This document shows, piece by piece, positions 1 to 11,016 of a stretch of DNA of 64,000 nucleotides. A program made the position numbers and the translations under genes. The DNA is taken from the NCBI GenBank assembly GCA_021848465.1, contig JAJZUP010000006.1:1-64000 (forward strand), in the 5' to 3' direction. The notes under the pieces were generated by a model. It ran no database searches, had not been told where the DNA came from, and saw only the letters and a list, made by a program, of their open reading frames with translations. This DNA is from Pseudomonadota bacterium. Lineage in GTDB: Bacteria; Pseudomonadota; Gammaproteobacteria; Burkholderiales; Gallionellaceae. Positions within the stretch are counted from its first letter, which is position 1, and every line of letters begins with the position of its first letter.

Positions 1-284
1 TGCGCATCAAGTTCAACCTGGGCAAGGTGGACTATAACGAGTTCACGGTGGTGATCATCCTCAACTTCGGCTCGCGCGTGGTCGGCATCGTGGTGGACAG
101 CGTGTCCGATGTGCTGACCCTGCAACCCGAGCAGATCAAGGCCGCCCCGACACTCTCCACCACGCTGGATACGCGCTACATCACCGGCTTGGGCACCGTC
201 GACCAGCGCATGCTTATCCTCGTCGACATCCAAAGGCTCATGTCGTCGAAGGATATGGAATTGATGGATGAGGCGGTTGCTTAG
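1..284 (+). CDS. cheW: CheW chemotaxis coupling protein, 3' end only
   Basis: The gene is cut by the left edge; the reading frame is open from base 3 and ends at a TAG at 282-284, giving 93 visible residues. The visible part is the C-terminal half of a CheW-like SH3-type beta barrel: the stretch GSRVVGIVVDSVSDVLTL is the typical hydrophobic core of CheW, followed by the GLGTVDQRMLILVDI strand and the short C-terminal helix. CheW links chemoreceptor tips to the histidine kinase CheA in the polar signalling array. Its position just ahead of a PAS protein and two chemoreceptors fits an operon whose cheA would lie left of the window. An internal GTG at 27 is not the start. Confidence 0.9.
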   Translation, partial: RIKFNLGKVDYNEFTVVIILNFGSRVVGIVVDSVSDVLTLQPEQIKAAPTLSTTLDTRYITGLGTVDQRMLILVDIQRLMSSKDMELMDEAVA

Positions 285-478
285 CCTATTAATTTTAAAA
301 GGGCATATATCAAAAAATTGAGCAGGTTTTTTAGGGTTTTTTGCGGTCTTCGGATATGCAATATGCATCAAGATTGCACTGCTTATAAGACAACGTGGAT
401 GGCAGGCCAAAGAGTATTCATGACAGGCCCGGAGTCACAACGATGAGCCCCTGCCGATCACGCAAAAAGGAAGAATCC

Positions 479-886
479 ATGAAAGTCAACATGCCGGTAA
501 ATGATACCGAGTACATATTGAGGGAAACGGATAATGTCATTTCCAAAACCGACCTTAAAGGTTGCATCGCCTATGTGAATGACGACTTCGTGCGCATCAG
601 CGGTTTCACGCGCGAAGAATTGATCGGTGCTTCACACAATATCGTGCGTCATCCGGATATGCCGCCGGAAGCCTTTGCTGATTTATGGCAACAACTCAAG
701 ACGCAGAAACCCTGGAGTGGTTATGTCAAGAACCGCTGCAAGGATGGCAGTTATTACTGGGTCGATGCAAATACGTCCCCGTTGTTTGAGGACGGAAAAG
801 TAGTTGGTTATACCTCCGTGCGCACTCGCCCGGAGCGGGCTGCAATAGAACAGGCCGGCCGCGCATACCGCCTGTTTCTTGAATGA
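479..886 (+). CDS. Stand-alone Aer-like PAS domain protein
   Basis: This 135-residue protein is essentially one PAS domain. It carries the signature seen in the redox/energy-taxis receptor Aer: [17 protein letters not shown], then W..YVKNRCKDG.YYWV. In Aer the Arg-His-x-Asp and the Trp region hold FAD, so a flavin-based redox sensor is a reasonable inference. The start at 479 is chosen because an AGGAAGA ribosome site sits just upstream; an in-frame ATG at 395 would add a low-complexity N-terminus with no ribosome site. No membrane segment or signalling domain follows, so it must act by contacting another protein, perhaps the chemoreceptors encoded next to it. Two further copies of the same PAS type occur at 3663 and 20912. 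Confidence 0.8.
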   Translation: MKVNMPVNDTEYILRETDNVISKTDLKGCIAYVNDDFVRISGFTREELIGASHNIVRHPDMPPEAFADLWQQLKTQKPWSGYVKNRCKDGSYYWVDANTSPLFEDGKVVGYTSVRTRPERAAIEQAGRAYRLFLE

Positions 887-928
887 CAGGCGCATGGTCT
901 ACGCATACTGGAAGGAAGGATACGCAAA

Positions 929-3436
929 ATGAACTGGCTAACCAAACTCAATTTCCTGAAAAATCTCAGTATCAGAACGAGGCTGATCTCGGTAATCGGT
1001 CTGCTATCCGTGCTTCTGATTGTGATCGGCAGCTATGGGCTATGGGGCATGTCGCGCAGTAACGAGGGACTGCGCACGGTTTATGAAGACCGTACCGTTG
1101 CCTTGGGACAACTGACGACAATACTGCGCAATCTGCAAAACAATCGGCTGGCGGTTGCCAATGGCATCATGGAGCCGGAAAACGCACTGAAGTATGCCGA
1201 CGAAATGGACGGAAATATTGCCATCATCACCAAGACCTGGGATGGCTACATGGCGACGTACCTGACTCCCGAGGAAAAGAAGATCGCGGAAAAGTTCGGC
1301 GAAGATCGCAAGGCGTTTGTCCAGGAGGGACTGCGCGCAGCCCAGACCGCACTGCGCAACCATGACATTTCCCAGGCCAAGGAAATTGTCGCAACCAAAA
1401 TCCGCCCACTGTATCAGCCGGTACGCGAAGGGATAAATGCCCTGATTCAACTGCAACTGGATGTTGCAAAGTCGGAATACGATGCTGCAACAAGCCGCTA
1501 CGCGATCGCCCAGACTACTGCAATCAGCCTGATCGTGATCGGCATAGTCCTGGCGGGCGCAATGGGATTCCTGCTGGTCAGCGGTATCGGTCGTGGCCTG
1601 CGTAGCGCCGGCCAGGTCGCCGCGAATATTGCCGCAGGAAACCTGCACAACGAAATACATATCGAAAGCCAGGACGAGATCGGAAGCCTGCTGGAAAATT
1701 TCAAATCCATGCAGGTCAATCTGCAATCCATTGTTGCCGAAATCAAGGATATTGTAGAAGCAGCAGCGGTACGGGGCGACTTCAGCGTGAAGATGAACAT
1801 GGAAGGCAAGGCAGGCTATACCAAGGAGCTGTCGGAACTGCTGAACCAGTTGTCCAACGTCTCCGAAACCGGCCTGAACGACGTTTCGCGCGTAGCCTCG
1901 GCGCTGGCCAACGGCGACTTGTCGCAGAAGATCACCAAGGACTATGCCGGCGTATTCAACCAGACCAAGGTGGCGGTCAACAACACCGTCGACTCGCTCA
2001 CCAAGATCGTGGATGACATCCAGTTCATCGTTTTGTCTGCTGGACAGGGCGACTTCAGCGTCCAAATGGAATTGGAAGGACGCCAAGGCTACACCAAGAC
2101 CCTGTCCGAACTGCTGAACCAGCTTTCGAGCGTGACTGAAACCGGTTTGAAGGACATTACCCGTGTCGCGCAGGCACTGGCCGAAGCTGACCTGACCCAG
2201 AAGATCACCAAGGACTACCCGGGCCTGTTCGGCCAGACCAAGGACGCGGTGAACACCACCGTCGAGAACCTGAAGAGGCTGGTAAACGAAGTGAAGGTCT
2301 CGGTCGACTCCATCGGCACCGCCTCCAAGGAAATCGCCACCGGCAACGCCGACCTGTCGCAGCGCACCGAAGAGCAGGCTTCCAGCCTGGAAGAAACCGC
2401 CGCCAGCATGGAAGAACTGACCTCCACGGTCAAACAGAACTCCGAGAACGCCAAACAGGCCAACCAGTTGGCGCATAGCGCCAGCACGGTAGCCGAGAAA
2501 GGCGGCGCCGAGGTGCAGCAGGTGGTCGGCACGATGAGTGCGATCAACGAGTCCTCGCGCAAGATCGTGGACATCATCAGCGTGATCGACGGCATTGCAT
2601 TCCAGACCAATATCCTGGCACTGAATGCCGCGGTGGAAGCCGCACGTGCCGGTGAGCAGGGCCGCGGCTTTGCCGTGGTGGCCGCCGAAGTGCGCAACCT
2701 GGCGCAGCGTTCCGCTGCCGCCGCCAAGGAGATCAAGACCCTGATCGACGACTCCGTCGAGAAGGTCGACAGCGGTACCAAGCTGGTGGATTCCGCCGGC
2801 AAGACGATGGACGAAATCGTCAATGCGGTCAAACGCGTGACCGACATCATGTCCGAGATCAGCGCGGCGTCTGCCGAACAGAGCCAGGGCATCGAGCAGG
2901 TCAACCAGGCCATCACGCAGATGGATGAAGTGACCCAGCAGAACGCCGCGCTGGTCGAAGAAGCTGCCGCTGCCGCCGAGTCGCTGGAAGAAGAAGCGCA
3001 GAACTTGACCAAGTCGGTCAGCGTGTTCAAGGTGGACACGTCGATGACCTCTGCCAAAGCGCAACTGACTGCGCCTAAAGAAAGCACTTCGCATCTGGAC
3101 GAGGCCATCGCCGCACATATCAAGTGGAAAACCCGCCTCAACGACTTCATCGACGGCACCAGCAAGGAAAAACTCGACAGCAATGTGGTGTGCAAGGACA
3201 ACCAGTGCACGCTGGGCAAATGGATTTATGGCGATGGCGCCAAGCACCAGCAATTGCCGCAATATGGCGATTTGAAAACCAAGCATGCCGACTTCCACCA
3301 CTGTGCCGGAGAAATCGTCAAGAAGGTTGATGCCAGGGACAAGGCGGCAGCGACCGCCTTGCTGAAAGGCGAATTTGCCGTGGCTGCAAAAGACACGGTC
3401 ACTGCAATCATGAACCTGAAAAAAGAGATCGAGTGA
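929..3436 (+). CDS. Methyl-accepting chemotaxis protein with tandem HAMP-like repeats and C-terminal CZB zinc-binding domain
   Basis: An 835-residue chemoreceptor. Order: membrane segment near 14-35; a periplasmic four-helix-bundle ligand domain to about 190; a second membrane segment at about 192-217; a HAMP domain; two ~90-residue HAMP-like repeats that resemble each other ([21 protein letters not shown] in each); the methylation and signalling coiled coil with the conserved hairpin [20 protein letters not shown]; and a CZB domain from about 726 to the end. The CZB is shown by HxxW at 730-733, the CTLGKW motif and HADFHHCA, the His/Cys set that binds zinc in this family and that has been linked to zinc and hypochlorous acid sensing. 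A GGAAGGA ribosome site precedes the ATG. The adjacent divalent-metal efflux genes make a metal-linked role attractive but unproven. Confidence 0.93.
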   Translation: MNWLTKLNFLKNLSIRTRLISVIGLLSVLLIVIGSYGLWGMSRSNEGLRTVYEDRTVALGQLTTILRNLQNNRLAVANGIMEPENALKYADEMDGNIAIITKTWDGYMATYLTPEEKKIAEKFGEDRKAFVQEGLRAAQTALRNHDISQAKEIVATKIRPLYQPVREGINALIQLQLDVAKSEYDAATSRYAIAQTTAISLIVIGIVLAGAMGFLLVSGIGRGLRSAGQVAANIAAGNLHNEIHIESQDEIGSLLENFKSMQVNLQSIVAEIKDIVEAAAVRGDFSVKMNMEGKAGYTKELSELLNQLSNVSETGLNDVSRVASALANGDLSQKITKDYAGVFNQTKVAVNNTVDSLTKIVDDIQFIVLSAGQGDFSVQMELEGRQGYTKTLSELLNQLSSVTETGLKDITRVAQALAEADLTQKITKDYPGLFGQTKDAVNTTVENLKRLVNEVKVSVDSIGTASKEIATGNADLSQRTEEQASSLEETAASMEELTSTVKQNSENAKQANQLAHSASTVAEKGGAEVQQVVGTMSAINESSRKIVDIISVIDGIAFQTNILALNAAVEAARAGEQGRGFAVVAAEVRNLAQRSAAAAKEIKTLIDDSVEKVDSGTKLVDSAGKTMDEIVNAVKRVTDIMSEISAASAEQSQGIEQVNQAITQMDEVTQQNAALVEEAAAAAESLEEEAQNLTKSVSVFKVDTSMTSAKAQLTAPKESTSHLDEAIAAHIKWKTRLNDFIDGTSKEKLDSNVVCKDNQCTLGKWIYGDGAKHQQLPQYGDLKTKHADFHHCAGEIVKKVDARDKAAATALLKGEFAVAAKDTVTAIMNLKKEIE

Positions 3437-3519
3437 TCTGACCGCATTGCCGCAATGATCACTTCGCAAAACAGGCGAAGAAAACATTGCGGCGATGCCG
3501 AAGCACGAGCTAAAACGAC

Positions 3520-3666
3520 ATGCAAAAAAACCTGGCGATCACCGCTGACAAGTCCACCCTGACAGATGATGTGGCGCGAGCTGCGCGGAACGCCCTGCAA
3601 GCCTGCATCGCCTGTTTCAATCCGGATATGTCAGTCTGGCCCAAAAGAGCCTCAAGGAGCGAATGA
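3520..3666 (+). CDS. Possible 48-residue ORF overlapping the next chemoreceptor start
   Basis: A short reading frame begins with ATG and ends with a TGA that overlaps the tandem ATGATG start of the downstream receptor, the arrangement usual for translational coupling. It encodes about 48 residues, including two cysteines (CIAC). I recognise no family and see no strong ribosome site, so it may be leader sequence only. It is recorded because the 226-base gap between the two receptors is otherwise unexplained. Confidence 0.18.
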   Translation: MQKNLAITADKSTLTDDVARAARNALQACIACFNPDMSVWPKRASRSE

Positions 3667-6600
3667 TGAAGATCAATACCCCGGTTACCCAAAAGGAGGT
3701 GCTGCTCGGCAAAGACGTCACCATCGTCACCCGGACCGACACCAAGGGAGTGATCACCTATGCCAACCCCGAGTTCATCGAGATCAGCGGTTTTTCCGAA
3801 CAGGAGTTGATCGGCAAATCGCACAACATCGTACGGCATCCGGACATGCCGCCAGAAGCGTTCGCCGACCTGTGGTCTACCGTGAAACGCAACAAAGGCT
3901 GGCAGGGCATTGTCAAAAACCGCTGCAAGAATGGCGATCATTATTGGGTGCATGCCCACGTTACCCCGATCCATGAAGACAACAAGATCATCGGCTACAC
4001 CTCGGTACGCCGTCGTCCCGAACGTAGCGAGATCGAACTGGCCGAAAAGACCTATGCCGCACTGCGCGCCGGCAAGAAGGTCGATTTGCATAAAACGGAA
4101 AGCTCCATACTGTCGCGCATGCCGCTGCGGATGCGCCTTTCGCTGATGCTGCTACTGCCGGTTCTCGGCTTGCTGTATTTCTCAATCAGCAGCGTGAATG
4201 AAAAACTGCACCGTCTGAACGACCTGCAAACCATGCAACTGATCACCACGCTCGCCGTTAAATCGAGTGCTGTCATCCATGAGGTGCAAAAGGAGCGCGG
4301 CATGTCGGCCGGTTTCCTCTCATCCAGAGGGAGCAACTTCTCCGCCGAGCTTCCCAAGCAGCGCAACGAAACCGACCAGCGCATCACCGCATTGCGGGAA
4401 CTGGCAACCACGCTGGAAAACGGCGACCTCGATCAGGGTTTGCGCGCACAATTGCTCGCGGCCATGAAGAAACTGGATTCGCTCGAAGAAACCCGCAGAG
4501 CGATATCCGGCCTCGGTCTTGCCCCCAAGGAGTCCTTCGATTTCTATACCGCATTGATCGGCGCCTGGCTGGAGGTCATCTCGTACACGGCAAAGACTGC
4601 CAGCAATGAACAACTGGCCCGCAGCACAACCGCCTACCTGATGTTCCTGAACGGCAAGGAGATGGCGGGACGCGAACGTGCAACGGTGAACGCAGCCTTC
4701 GCAGCAGATGCTTTCGAGTGGGATTCATTCCAGCGCTTCATCGGCCTGGTCACCAGCCAGAAGAACTATTTTGAGCTATTCAATTCCTATGCTAACAAGG
4801 ATGCGCAAGAGATGTTCGCCGCCAAACTCAATGGCGAAATTTCCAGCAAGGTTGAAGGCTATCGCAAGATCGCCATTGCCAAGGCAACCAGCGGCAATTT
4901 CGGCGTAGCCCCGGCAGACTGGTTCTCCGCCATCACCCAGAAGATCAACGCCATGAAAGAGGTCGAGGACTTCCTTTCAGCACAACTGTACCGCCTCGCG
5001 GACGACCTGTCACAACAGGCGCGCCATTTGCTGCAACTCTACCTGGCACTGACTTTCGGCATCCTTGTTGCCACACTGGCATTTGGCATCTGGCTGATCC
5101 GCGTTCTGTTGCAGGAGCTCGGCGGCGAGCCAAGCTATGCCAGGTCGGTGGCCAATGCAGTGGCTTCCGGCGACTTCAATGTCGCGGTCGATACCCGGGC
5201 CGGGGATGCCAGCAGCCTGATGGCCGCGATCAAGAACATGAAGGACACCATCAACTACATGATCAAGGATAGCCAGAGCACTGCCGAAGAAGCATTGCGC
5301 GTCAAAGCTGCCCTGGACAATTCAACCGCGAACGTGGCAATTGCCAACAACGACGGAAAGATCATCTATCTGAACAAGGCCATTCAGCAACTGTTCGTAC
5401 AGAATGAAGCAAGCATCCGCAAGGTGATGCCGCAGTTCAGCGCCGCAGCAGTGCTGGGCAGTCACTTCGATATCTTCCACAAGAATCCGCAGCACCAGCA
5501 CGATATGCTTGCGCAGCTTACCGAGTTGCACAAGACCACGATCAAGATTGCCGACCGCACATTCAAACTCACCGTGCTGCCGGTAGCCAACGAGCGCGGT
5601 ACACGGCTAGGCACTGCCGTCGAATGGATCGATGCCACCCAGGAAATGAAGATCGAAGAAGAGGTGCGCAATATCGTCGATGCGGCAGTGCATGGAGACT
5701 TCAGCAAACGTCTGGACCTTGCTGACAAGGAAGGGTTCATGCGCGAATTGTCGGCGGGGATCAACCAATTAGTCGAAACCTCGGATCGCGGCCTGCAGGA
5801 AGTGGTTCGCATGCTGGGCGCCATGGCACGCGGAGACCTGACCGATCGCATCACCAACGAATACCAGGGAACGTTTGGACAGTTGAAGAACTACTCCAAC
5901 GCCACCGCAGAAAAGCTCAGCGCCATCGTCAACGAGATCAAGCTCGCGACCGACACCATCAACACGGCGGCCAAGGAGATCGCCTCCGGCAATACTGATC
6001 TGTCGCAGCGCACCGAGGAGCAGGCCTCCAGCCTGGAAGAAACCGCTGCCAGCATGGAGGAGCTCACCGCAACCGTGAAACAGAACGCGCAGAATGCCAG
6101 CCAGGCCAATCAGCTCGCGATAGGCGCCTCGACTGTTGCATCAAAGGGCGGCGCTGTCGTCAAGGACGTGGTTGTCACCATGGACTCCATCAATGAGTCT
6201 TCGCACAAGATCGTGGACATCATCTCGGTGATCGATGGCATCGCATTCCAAACCAACATCCTGGCGCTAAACGCGGCAGTGGAAGCAGCCCGCGCCGGAG
6301 AACAGGGGCGCGGCTTTGCCGTGGTAGCGGCCGAAGTGCGCAACCTGGCGCAGCGCTCCGCAGCGGCGGCGAAAGAGATCAAGACCCTGATCGATGATTC
6401 CGTCGGCAAGGTGGAAGGCGGCAGCAAACTGGTCGCTCAGGCCGGGCAAACGATGGAAGAGATCGTGAACAGCATTCGGCACGTGACCGAAATCATGTCC
6501 GAGATCACCGCTGCCTCGGCGGAACAAAGCTCCGGCATCGAGCAGGTGAACCAGGCCATCACGCAGATGGATGAGGTAACCCAGCAGAACGCCGCCCTGG

Positions 6601-6719
6601 TCGAAGAGGCCGCCGCCGCTGCCGAGTCGCTCGAAGAAGAAGCCAGCAACCTCACCCGGTCCGTCAGCATATTCAAGGTAGATAGCGGCTCGACCGCCAC
6701 AACAGCGCAATCACGGTAA
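3663..6719 (+). CDS. Chemoreceptor with Aer-like PAS, NIT sensor, HAMP, second PAS and MCP signalling domain
   Basis: A 1018-residue receptor. Residues ~10-125 are an Aer-type PAS ([31 protein letters not shown]), which is a cytoplasmic FAD/redox sensor in Aer. A membrane segment at ~155-172 leads to a periplasmic NIT-type helical domain to ~440 ([20 protein letters not shown] is typical), a family tied to nitrate/nitrite sensing. Membrane segment two at ~455-482 leads to HAMP, a second PAS (~545-650), another HAMP-like region, and the signalling hairpin [20 protein letters not shown]. Unlike the preceding receptor it has no CZB tail. A CAAGGAGCG ribosome site precedes the double ATG. It should combine an internal redox signal with an external ligand signal and report to CheA/CheW. 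Confidence 0.93.
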   Translation: MMKINTPVTQKEVLLGKDVTIVTRTDTKGVITYANPEFIEISGFSEQELIGKSHNIVRHPDMPPEAFADLWSTVKRNKGWQGIVKNRCKNGDHYWVHAHVTPIHEDNKIIGYTSVRRRPERSEIELAEKTYAALRAGKKVDLHKTESSILSRMPLRMRLSLMLLLPVLGLLYFSISSVNEKLHRLNDLQTMQLITTLAVKSSAVIHEVQKERGMSAGFLSSRGSNFSAELPKQRNETDQRITALRELATTLENGDLDQGLRAQLLAAMKKLDSLEETRRAISGLGLAPKESFDFYTALIGAWLEVISYTAKTASNEQLARSTTAYLMFLNGKEMAGRERATVNAAFAADAFEWDSFQRFIGLVTSQKNYFELFNSYANKDAQEMFAAKLNGEISSKVEGYRKIAIAKATSGNFGVAPADWFSAITQKINAMKEVEDFLSAQLYRLADDLSQQARHLLQLYLALTFGILVATLAFGIWLIRVLLQELGGEPSYARSVANAVASGDFNVAVDTRAGDASSLMAAIKNMKDTINYMIKDSQSTAEEALRVKAALDNSTANVAIANNDGKIIYLNKAIQQLFVQNEASIRKVMPQFSAAAVLGSHFDIFHKNPQHQHDMLAQLTELHKTTIKIADRTFKLTVLPVANERGTRLGTAVEWIDATQEMKIEEEVRNIVDAAVHGDFSKRLDLADKEGFMRELSAGINQLVETSDRGLQEVVRMLGAMARGDLTDRITNEYQGTFGQLKNYSNATAEKLSAIVNEIKLATDTINTAAKEIASGNTDLSQRTEEQASSLEETAASMEELTATVKQNAQNASQANQLAIGASTVASKGGAVVKDVVVTMDSINESSHKIVDIISVIDGIAFQTNILALNAAVEAARAGEQGRGFAVVAAEVRNLAQRSAAAAKEIKTLIDDSVGKVEGGSKLVAQAGQTMEEIVNSIRHVTEIMSEITAASAEQSSGIEQVNQAITQMDEVTQQNAALVEEAAAAAESLEEEASNLTRSVSIFKVDSGSTATTAQSR

Positions 6720-6729
6720 TCATGAGCGC

Positions 6730-6744
6730 GCGCCGTTAAGGCGC
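6730..6744. terminator. Small hairpin between convergent genes
   Basis: GCGCC-GTTAA-GGCGC forms a perfect 5-bp stem with a 5-base loop in the 29-base gap between the convergent receptor and RND pump genes. There is no T-run on either side, so intrinsic termination is only a guess from position. Confidence 0.25.
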
Positions 6745-6748
6745 TACC

Positions 6749-9700
6749 TCAATCGTCGGTAAGCGGCTGGCCGGGCTCGATGACTTTTTCTTCCGCGAAC
6801 ATCGGAAACAGCAACGGCAGCAGCAGCAGCGTAAACAGGGTGGCAGAAACAATGCCGCCCACGATCACCACCGCGAACGGCCGTTGCGTTTCCGAACCGA
6901 TACCGTGCGATAACGCGGCGGGCAGCAAGCCAAGCCCGGCCATCAGCGCGGTCATCAGGATCGGCCGCAAACGCGACACCGCCCCCTCCACCACGCTTTC
7001 CAGCAAAGTGCCGCCGCTGCGCATGCCTTCCATGAATTTTTCCACCATGATCACGCCGTTCTGCACCGAGATGCCAGCCACCGCAATGAAACCGACCGCA
7101 GCGGAAACCGACAGGTGCAGACCCGCCAGCCCCAACCCGGCAAGGCCGCCGATCAGCGTGAACGGCACCATCAGGATGACCAGCAAGGCTTTGCGCATCG
7201 ATTTGAACGCCCAGAACAGCAGCACGAAAATCATCAGCACGGAAAGCGGCACGATAACCTTGAGGCGCTTCAGCGCGCGCTGCTGGTTTTCAAACTGGCC
7301 GCCCCAGGTGATGCTGTAGCCCGGCGGCAATTTGACCTGGTCCTTGACCTTCTGCATGGCCTCCTCCACGAAGCTGCCCTGATCGCGACCGAGCAGGTTG
7401 GCCTTCACCGCCACCACGCGCCCGCCGGCCTCGCGGCCGATGCGCGCCGCGCCCTGGCGCACTTCGATGTTGGCAATCGAACCCAATGGGATCGACGCCC
7501 CGCTGGGCAACGCTATCGGCAGATCGGACACGTCATCCACAGCATCGCGGAATTCCTTGTCGATGCGCACGGTCACGTCAAAACGGCGATCCCCCTCGTA
7601 AAAGGAATTGACTGTACTGCTGGCCAGTGCGGTCTGGATCGTGGCATTTGCATCGCTGATGTTGATGCCGTAGCGCGCCATGCGTTCGCGATCGAGCGTG
7701 ATGTTCAACTCGGTCTGCCCGCCCACCTTGATCGCGGCGACATCGGTCGCCCCGCGGATGCCATTCAGGATATTCGCAATCTGGGTCGACTTGTCCTCCA
7801 GGATGTCGAGATCCGGCCCGAACACCTTGACCGAAATTTCGCCTTTCACGCCGGACAGCGCCTCCTCCACGTTATCTTCGATCACCTGCGAGAAGTTGGT
7901 CGGCACCCCCGGCATCTGGCGGATTCTGCGCGTCATGTCCGCAATCAGCTCCTCTTTGCTGGCGAACCGCCAAACACTGTGCGGCTTCAAGTCAGCCATG
8001 ATTTCCAGATTGTTCGGGCCCTTGGGATCAGTGCCATCATCCGGGCGCCCGACCTGGGTGGTGATGTTGTTCACCTCGGGATACGACCTGAGAATCGCGC
8101 GCACCTGCTGCTCGACTTCCTTGGTGCGGTTCAGCGCGGTTGCCGGCGGCAGGCTGATCGTCAGCCAGATATTGCCCTCATCCAGCTTGGGCAGGAACTC
8201 GCTGCCCAGCATCGGCGCCATGGCCAGCGCGGCAACCAGCATCCCGACACTGCCGGCAATCATCGCATTGCGGCGCTGTTGCGCCCAGAGCAGCAGATTG
8301 CGGTAGCCCTGCTGAATTCGATGCATCCAGCCGCTGTGCTGTTCGGAAAGATCCTTGTACCTCACCGCGTAGCTGAGCAATGCGGGCAGCAGCGTCAGTG
8401 TCAGCAGGATCGCTCCCAACAACGCGAAGCTGAGCGTGAAGGCGACTGGCGAAAAGATTTTCCCCTCCACGCGCTGAAACGTGAAAATCGGCAGGAACGC
8501 CAGGATGATGATGGCTTTGGAAAACAGGATCGGCCGCCCCATCTCGATGCCGGTCTGCTTGATCAGGTGAATACGCCAGCCGAATGTTTTGTGGTGCGCG
8601 AATTCGTTGGCCTTGGCCAGCGCCAGCTTGACCATCAGTGCCTCAACCATCACCACCGCACTGTCGATGATGATGCCGAAGTCGACCGCGCCCAGCGAAA
8701 TCAGGTTGGCGGAAACTCCGCGCACATCGATCAGGATAAACGCGAACAGCAGCGACAGCGGAATGATGGTGGCGACCGCCAGCGCGGCATACCAGTTGCG
8801 CAGGAACAGGATCAGGATGGCCACCACCAGAAACGCGCCCACGATCAGGTTTTCGGTAACGGTGTGCACGGTATGGCGCACCAGGTTGGTCCGGTCGTAA
8901 TACGGCACGATCTTCACGCCGGGCGGCAACTTGTGCGACACATGCTCGATACGCTCCTTCAGCGCATCCACCACCTTGGAGGCATTCTGCCCCTTGGTCA
9001 TCAGCACGATGCCTTCCACGATGTCGTCATGGTCGTTGAACGCGACGATGCCGGAACGCGTACGATCGCCGATGTCGACCGTGCTGACATCCCCCACCAG
9101 CACGGTCTTGCCGTCCTTGACCGCCACCACCACGCGGGCAATGTCGTCCAGCGTGCGGAACAAACCCACACTGCGGATCACCAGCGCTTCGTCGCCGCGA
9201 TTCATGATGCCGCCGCCGGTGTTGCTGCTGTTGGCATTCAACGCCTGCGCCACCTGGTCGATCGTGACATTGTATTTGCGCAACAGGAACGGATTGATGC
9301 GCACCTGGTATTCCTTCACCGAGCCGCCGAAGCTGTTGACATCGGCGACGCCCGGCACGCGGCGGATGGCAGGAACAATCACCCAGTCCTGCAAGGCGCG
9401 TACTTCGCGCGCCGGCATGCTGGCGGGAGCATCGATCACATAGCGGTACACTTCGCCGACTGCCGTGGTCAACGGCGCCAGCCCCGGTTGCACATTCGGC
9501 GGCAGGGAGGCCTCCTGCAATTTTTCCATCACCTGCTGGCGTGCAAAATAATCATCGGTGTTGTCGGCAAAGGTCAGTGTCACCACCGACAGCCCGGTGA
9601 TCGACACCGAGCGCAGTTGCGTCATGCGCGGCACGCCGCTCATCACGCGCTCAATCGGCAATGTGATGCCGCGCTCGACCTCTTCCGGTGCCTGCCCCGG

Positions 9701-9859
9701 CACCTGGGTGACGATCTGCACCTGCACGTCCTGCACGTCCGGGAACGCTTCAATCGGCAGATTCTGCGTCGCATTCCAGCCGGCAATCAGGAGCACCACT
9801 GCGCCAACGAGCACGAATACCCGCTGCTGCAATACGAAGCCAATCAGTTTTTCAAGCAT
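6749..9859 (-). CDS. czcA: Heavy-metal efflux RND pump, CzcA-type
   Basis: A 1036-residue inner-membrane RND transporter of the heavy-metal (HME) branch: a membrane segment near the N-terminus, a large periplasmic loop, a central block of membrane helices, a second loop and a C-terminal helix block. The fourth-helix motif VDFGIIIDSAVVMVE carries the Asp-Asp-Glu set typical of divalent-cation (Co/Zn/Cd/Ni) HME pumps, unlike the GAMVDAAIVMVEN motif in the second pump of this window, which is the Cu/Ag type. It uses the proton gradient to drive metal through the tripartite complex. Its ATG overlaps the stop of the upstream membrane-fusion gene (TGATG), so the two are translated together. The metal preference within the divalent group cannot be fixed from sequence. 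Confidence 0.9.
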   Translation of the reverse strand: MLEKLIGFVLQQRVFVLVGAVVLLIAGWNATQNLPIEAFPDVQDVQVQIVTQVPGQAPEEVERGITLPIERVMSGVPRMTQLRSVSITGLSVVTLTFADNTDDYFARQQVMEKLQEASLPPNVQPGLAPLTTAVGEVYRYVIDAPASMPAREVRALQDWVIVPAIRRVPGVADVNSFGGSVKEYQVRINPFLLRKYNVTIDQVAQALNANSSNTGGGIMNRGDEALVIRSVGLFRTLDDIARVVVAVKDGKTVLVGDVSTVDIGDRTRSGIVAFNDHDDIVEGIVLMTKGQNASKVVDALKERIEHVSHKLPPGVKIVPYYDRTNLVRHTVHTVTENLIVGAFLVVAILILFLRNWYAALAVATIIPLSLLFAFILIDVRGVSANLISLGAVDFGIIIDSAVVMVEALMVKLALAKANEFAHHKTFGWRIHLIKQTGIEMGRPILFSKAIIILAFLPIFTFQRVEGKIFSPVAFTLSFALLGAILLTLTLLPALLSYAVRYKDLSEQHSGWMHRIQQGYRNLLLWAQQRRNAMIAGSVGMLVAALAMAPMLGSEFLPKLDEGNIWLTISLPPATALNRTKEVEQQVRAILRSYPEVNNITTQVGRPDDGTDPKGPNNLEIMADLKPHSVWRFASKEELIADMTRRIRQMPGVPTNFSQVIEDNVEEALSGVKGEISVKVFGPDLDILEDKSTQIANILNGIRGATDVAAIKVGGQTELNITLDRERMARYGINISDANATIQTALASSTVNSFYEGDRRFDVTVRIDKEFRDAVDDVSDLPIALPSGASIPLGSIANIEVRQGAARIGREAGGRVVAVKANLLGRDQGSFVEEAMQKVKDQVKLPPGYSITWGGQFENQQRALKRLKVIVPLSVLMIFVLLFWAFKSMRKALLVILMVPFTLIGGLAGLGLAGLHLSVSAAVGFIAVAGISVQNGVIMVEKFMEGMRSGGTLLESVVEGAVSRLRPILMTALMAGLGLLPAALSHGIGSETQRPFAVVIVGGIVSATLFTLLLLPLLFPMFAEEKVIEPGQPLTDD

Positions 9860-11016
9860 CAGTCAGCACTCGACAATTCTGCGTTCAGCAACAGGGCGCC
9901 GCTGGTCACCACGCGCTCGCCTGCTTTCAAGCCGTCCTTCACATAGCTCCGGTCATGCCCCTGCAGTCCCAGCACCACCTTGCGGCGTTGCAATACGCCG
10001 GGCGACAATTCGACGAACACATAGCTGTACAGGCCTTGCGTGAACAGAGCGGAATTCCTGATGCGCGGCAGCGACGAGTGATCATCGGCAATCGGCGTGA
10101 CGCGTGCGTACATTTCCGGTTTCAGTTTCAGGCCGGAATTATCCAGGTCGCAACGCACCTGGACACGGCGCGTAAACGCATCCATCGCACCGGCAATCGC
10201 AGTCACCGTGCCCATGAATGCCTCGCTCGGGTAAGCATCCACCTGTACCAGCACCGACTGCCCGACCTTCACTTTATCGATTTCCAGTTCGGGCAAATCG
10301 ACATTGACCCACACATGGGAGGGATTGCTGATCACGAACAACGGAGTGCTGGCATCCGGCCGCACTTCGCTGCCGGCATTCACCTGACGCTCGCTGATTA
10401 CCCCGTCGACGGGAGCACGCAATACATACAACCCCTCATTGCCGGCCACCGGTTTGCTCAGGTTATTCAGGCGCGCCTTGGCGCGGGCGGCCTCGGCCTG
10501 GGCCTGCTGCCAGTCATCCTCGGCCGACTCGAGGTCTTTACGCGCCAAGCCCTTGGCCTGATACAGCAACCGTGCGCGCTCATACGATTCCAGTTGGCGC
10601 ACCAGATTGGCATCGGCCTTGCTGGCGTCGGTTGCGGCCTGGGCATAGTCTGGCGCATCCAGCGCGAGGACCCCGTCACCGGCTTTGACCTCCTTGCCGG
10701 TCTCGGCCAGGATTTTCACCACGCGCCCGCTGATCGGCGAATAGACGCGCGCAGTATGGTTGTCGTCGTAGGCAATGCGGCCGTTCAGCGGCTCAACCAG
10801 CGGTTCCGGGAATGCTTCAACGGTTTCCACCTTGATAAATGACAGTTGCGGAGCATTCGCCTCGAAATGCAAAACATCGGATTCCTTGCGCTCGGCATTC
10901 GGGGACGCCGCCGCGGTCACCGGCACAGTCGAACTTGCCTGGTATTTTTTCCACCCAAAATATCCGCCTGCCGCCAGTACGGCGGCAAGGACGACATACA
11001 ACAAATTCTGCTTCAT
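9859..11016 (-). CDS. czcB: Periplasmic membrane-fusion subunit of the CzcA-type pump
   Basis: A 385-residue HlyD/AcrA-family adaptor. It has an N-terminal membrane anchor (YVVLAAVLAAGGYFGW), a split lipoyl-like domain, a coiled-coil hairpin (ASKADANLVRQLESYERARLL to ARAKARLNNL) and a beta-barrel ending in a membrane-proximal domain. It bridges the RND pump to the outer-membrane channel. The gene sits between the outer-membrane factor and the pump, with 4-base (ATGA) and 1-base overlaps respectively, which makes a tightly coupled three-gene unit. No His-rich metal-binding N-terminus of the kind seen in some CzcB proteins is present. Confidence 0.88.
   Translation of the reverse strand: MKQNLLYVVLAAVLAAGGYFGWKKYQASSTVPVTAAASPNAERKESDVLHFEANAPQLSFIKVETVEAFPEPLVEPLNGRIAYDDNHTARVYSPISGRVVKILAETGKEVKAGDGVLALDAPDYAQAATDASKADANLVRQLESYERARLLYQAKGLARKDLESAEDDWQQAQAEAARAKARLNNLSKPVAGNEGLYVLRAPVDGVISERQVNAGSEVRPDASTPLFVISNPSHVWVNVDLPELEIDKVKVGQSVLVQVDAYPSEAFMGTVTAIAGAMDAFTRRVQVRCDLDNSGLKLKPEMYARVTPIADDHSSLPRIRNSALFTQGLYSYVFVELSPGVLQRRKVVLGLQGHDRSYVKDGLKAGERVVTSGALLLNAELSSAD

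Noticed and set aside
1040..3487. 815-residue minus-strand frame opposite the first chemoreceptor
   Set aside because: It is the antisense shadow of a clear chemoreceptor gene and has no ribosome site or recognisable family.
7115..9946. 943-residue plus-strand frame opposite the CzcA-type pump
   Set aside because: His/Arg/Gln-rich antisense product of GC-rich codons; the pump frame carries all known motifs.
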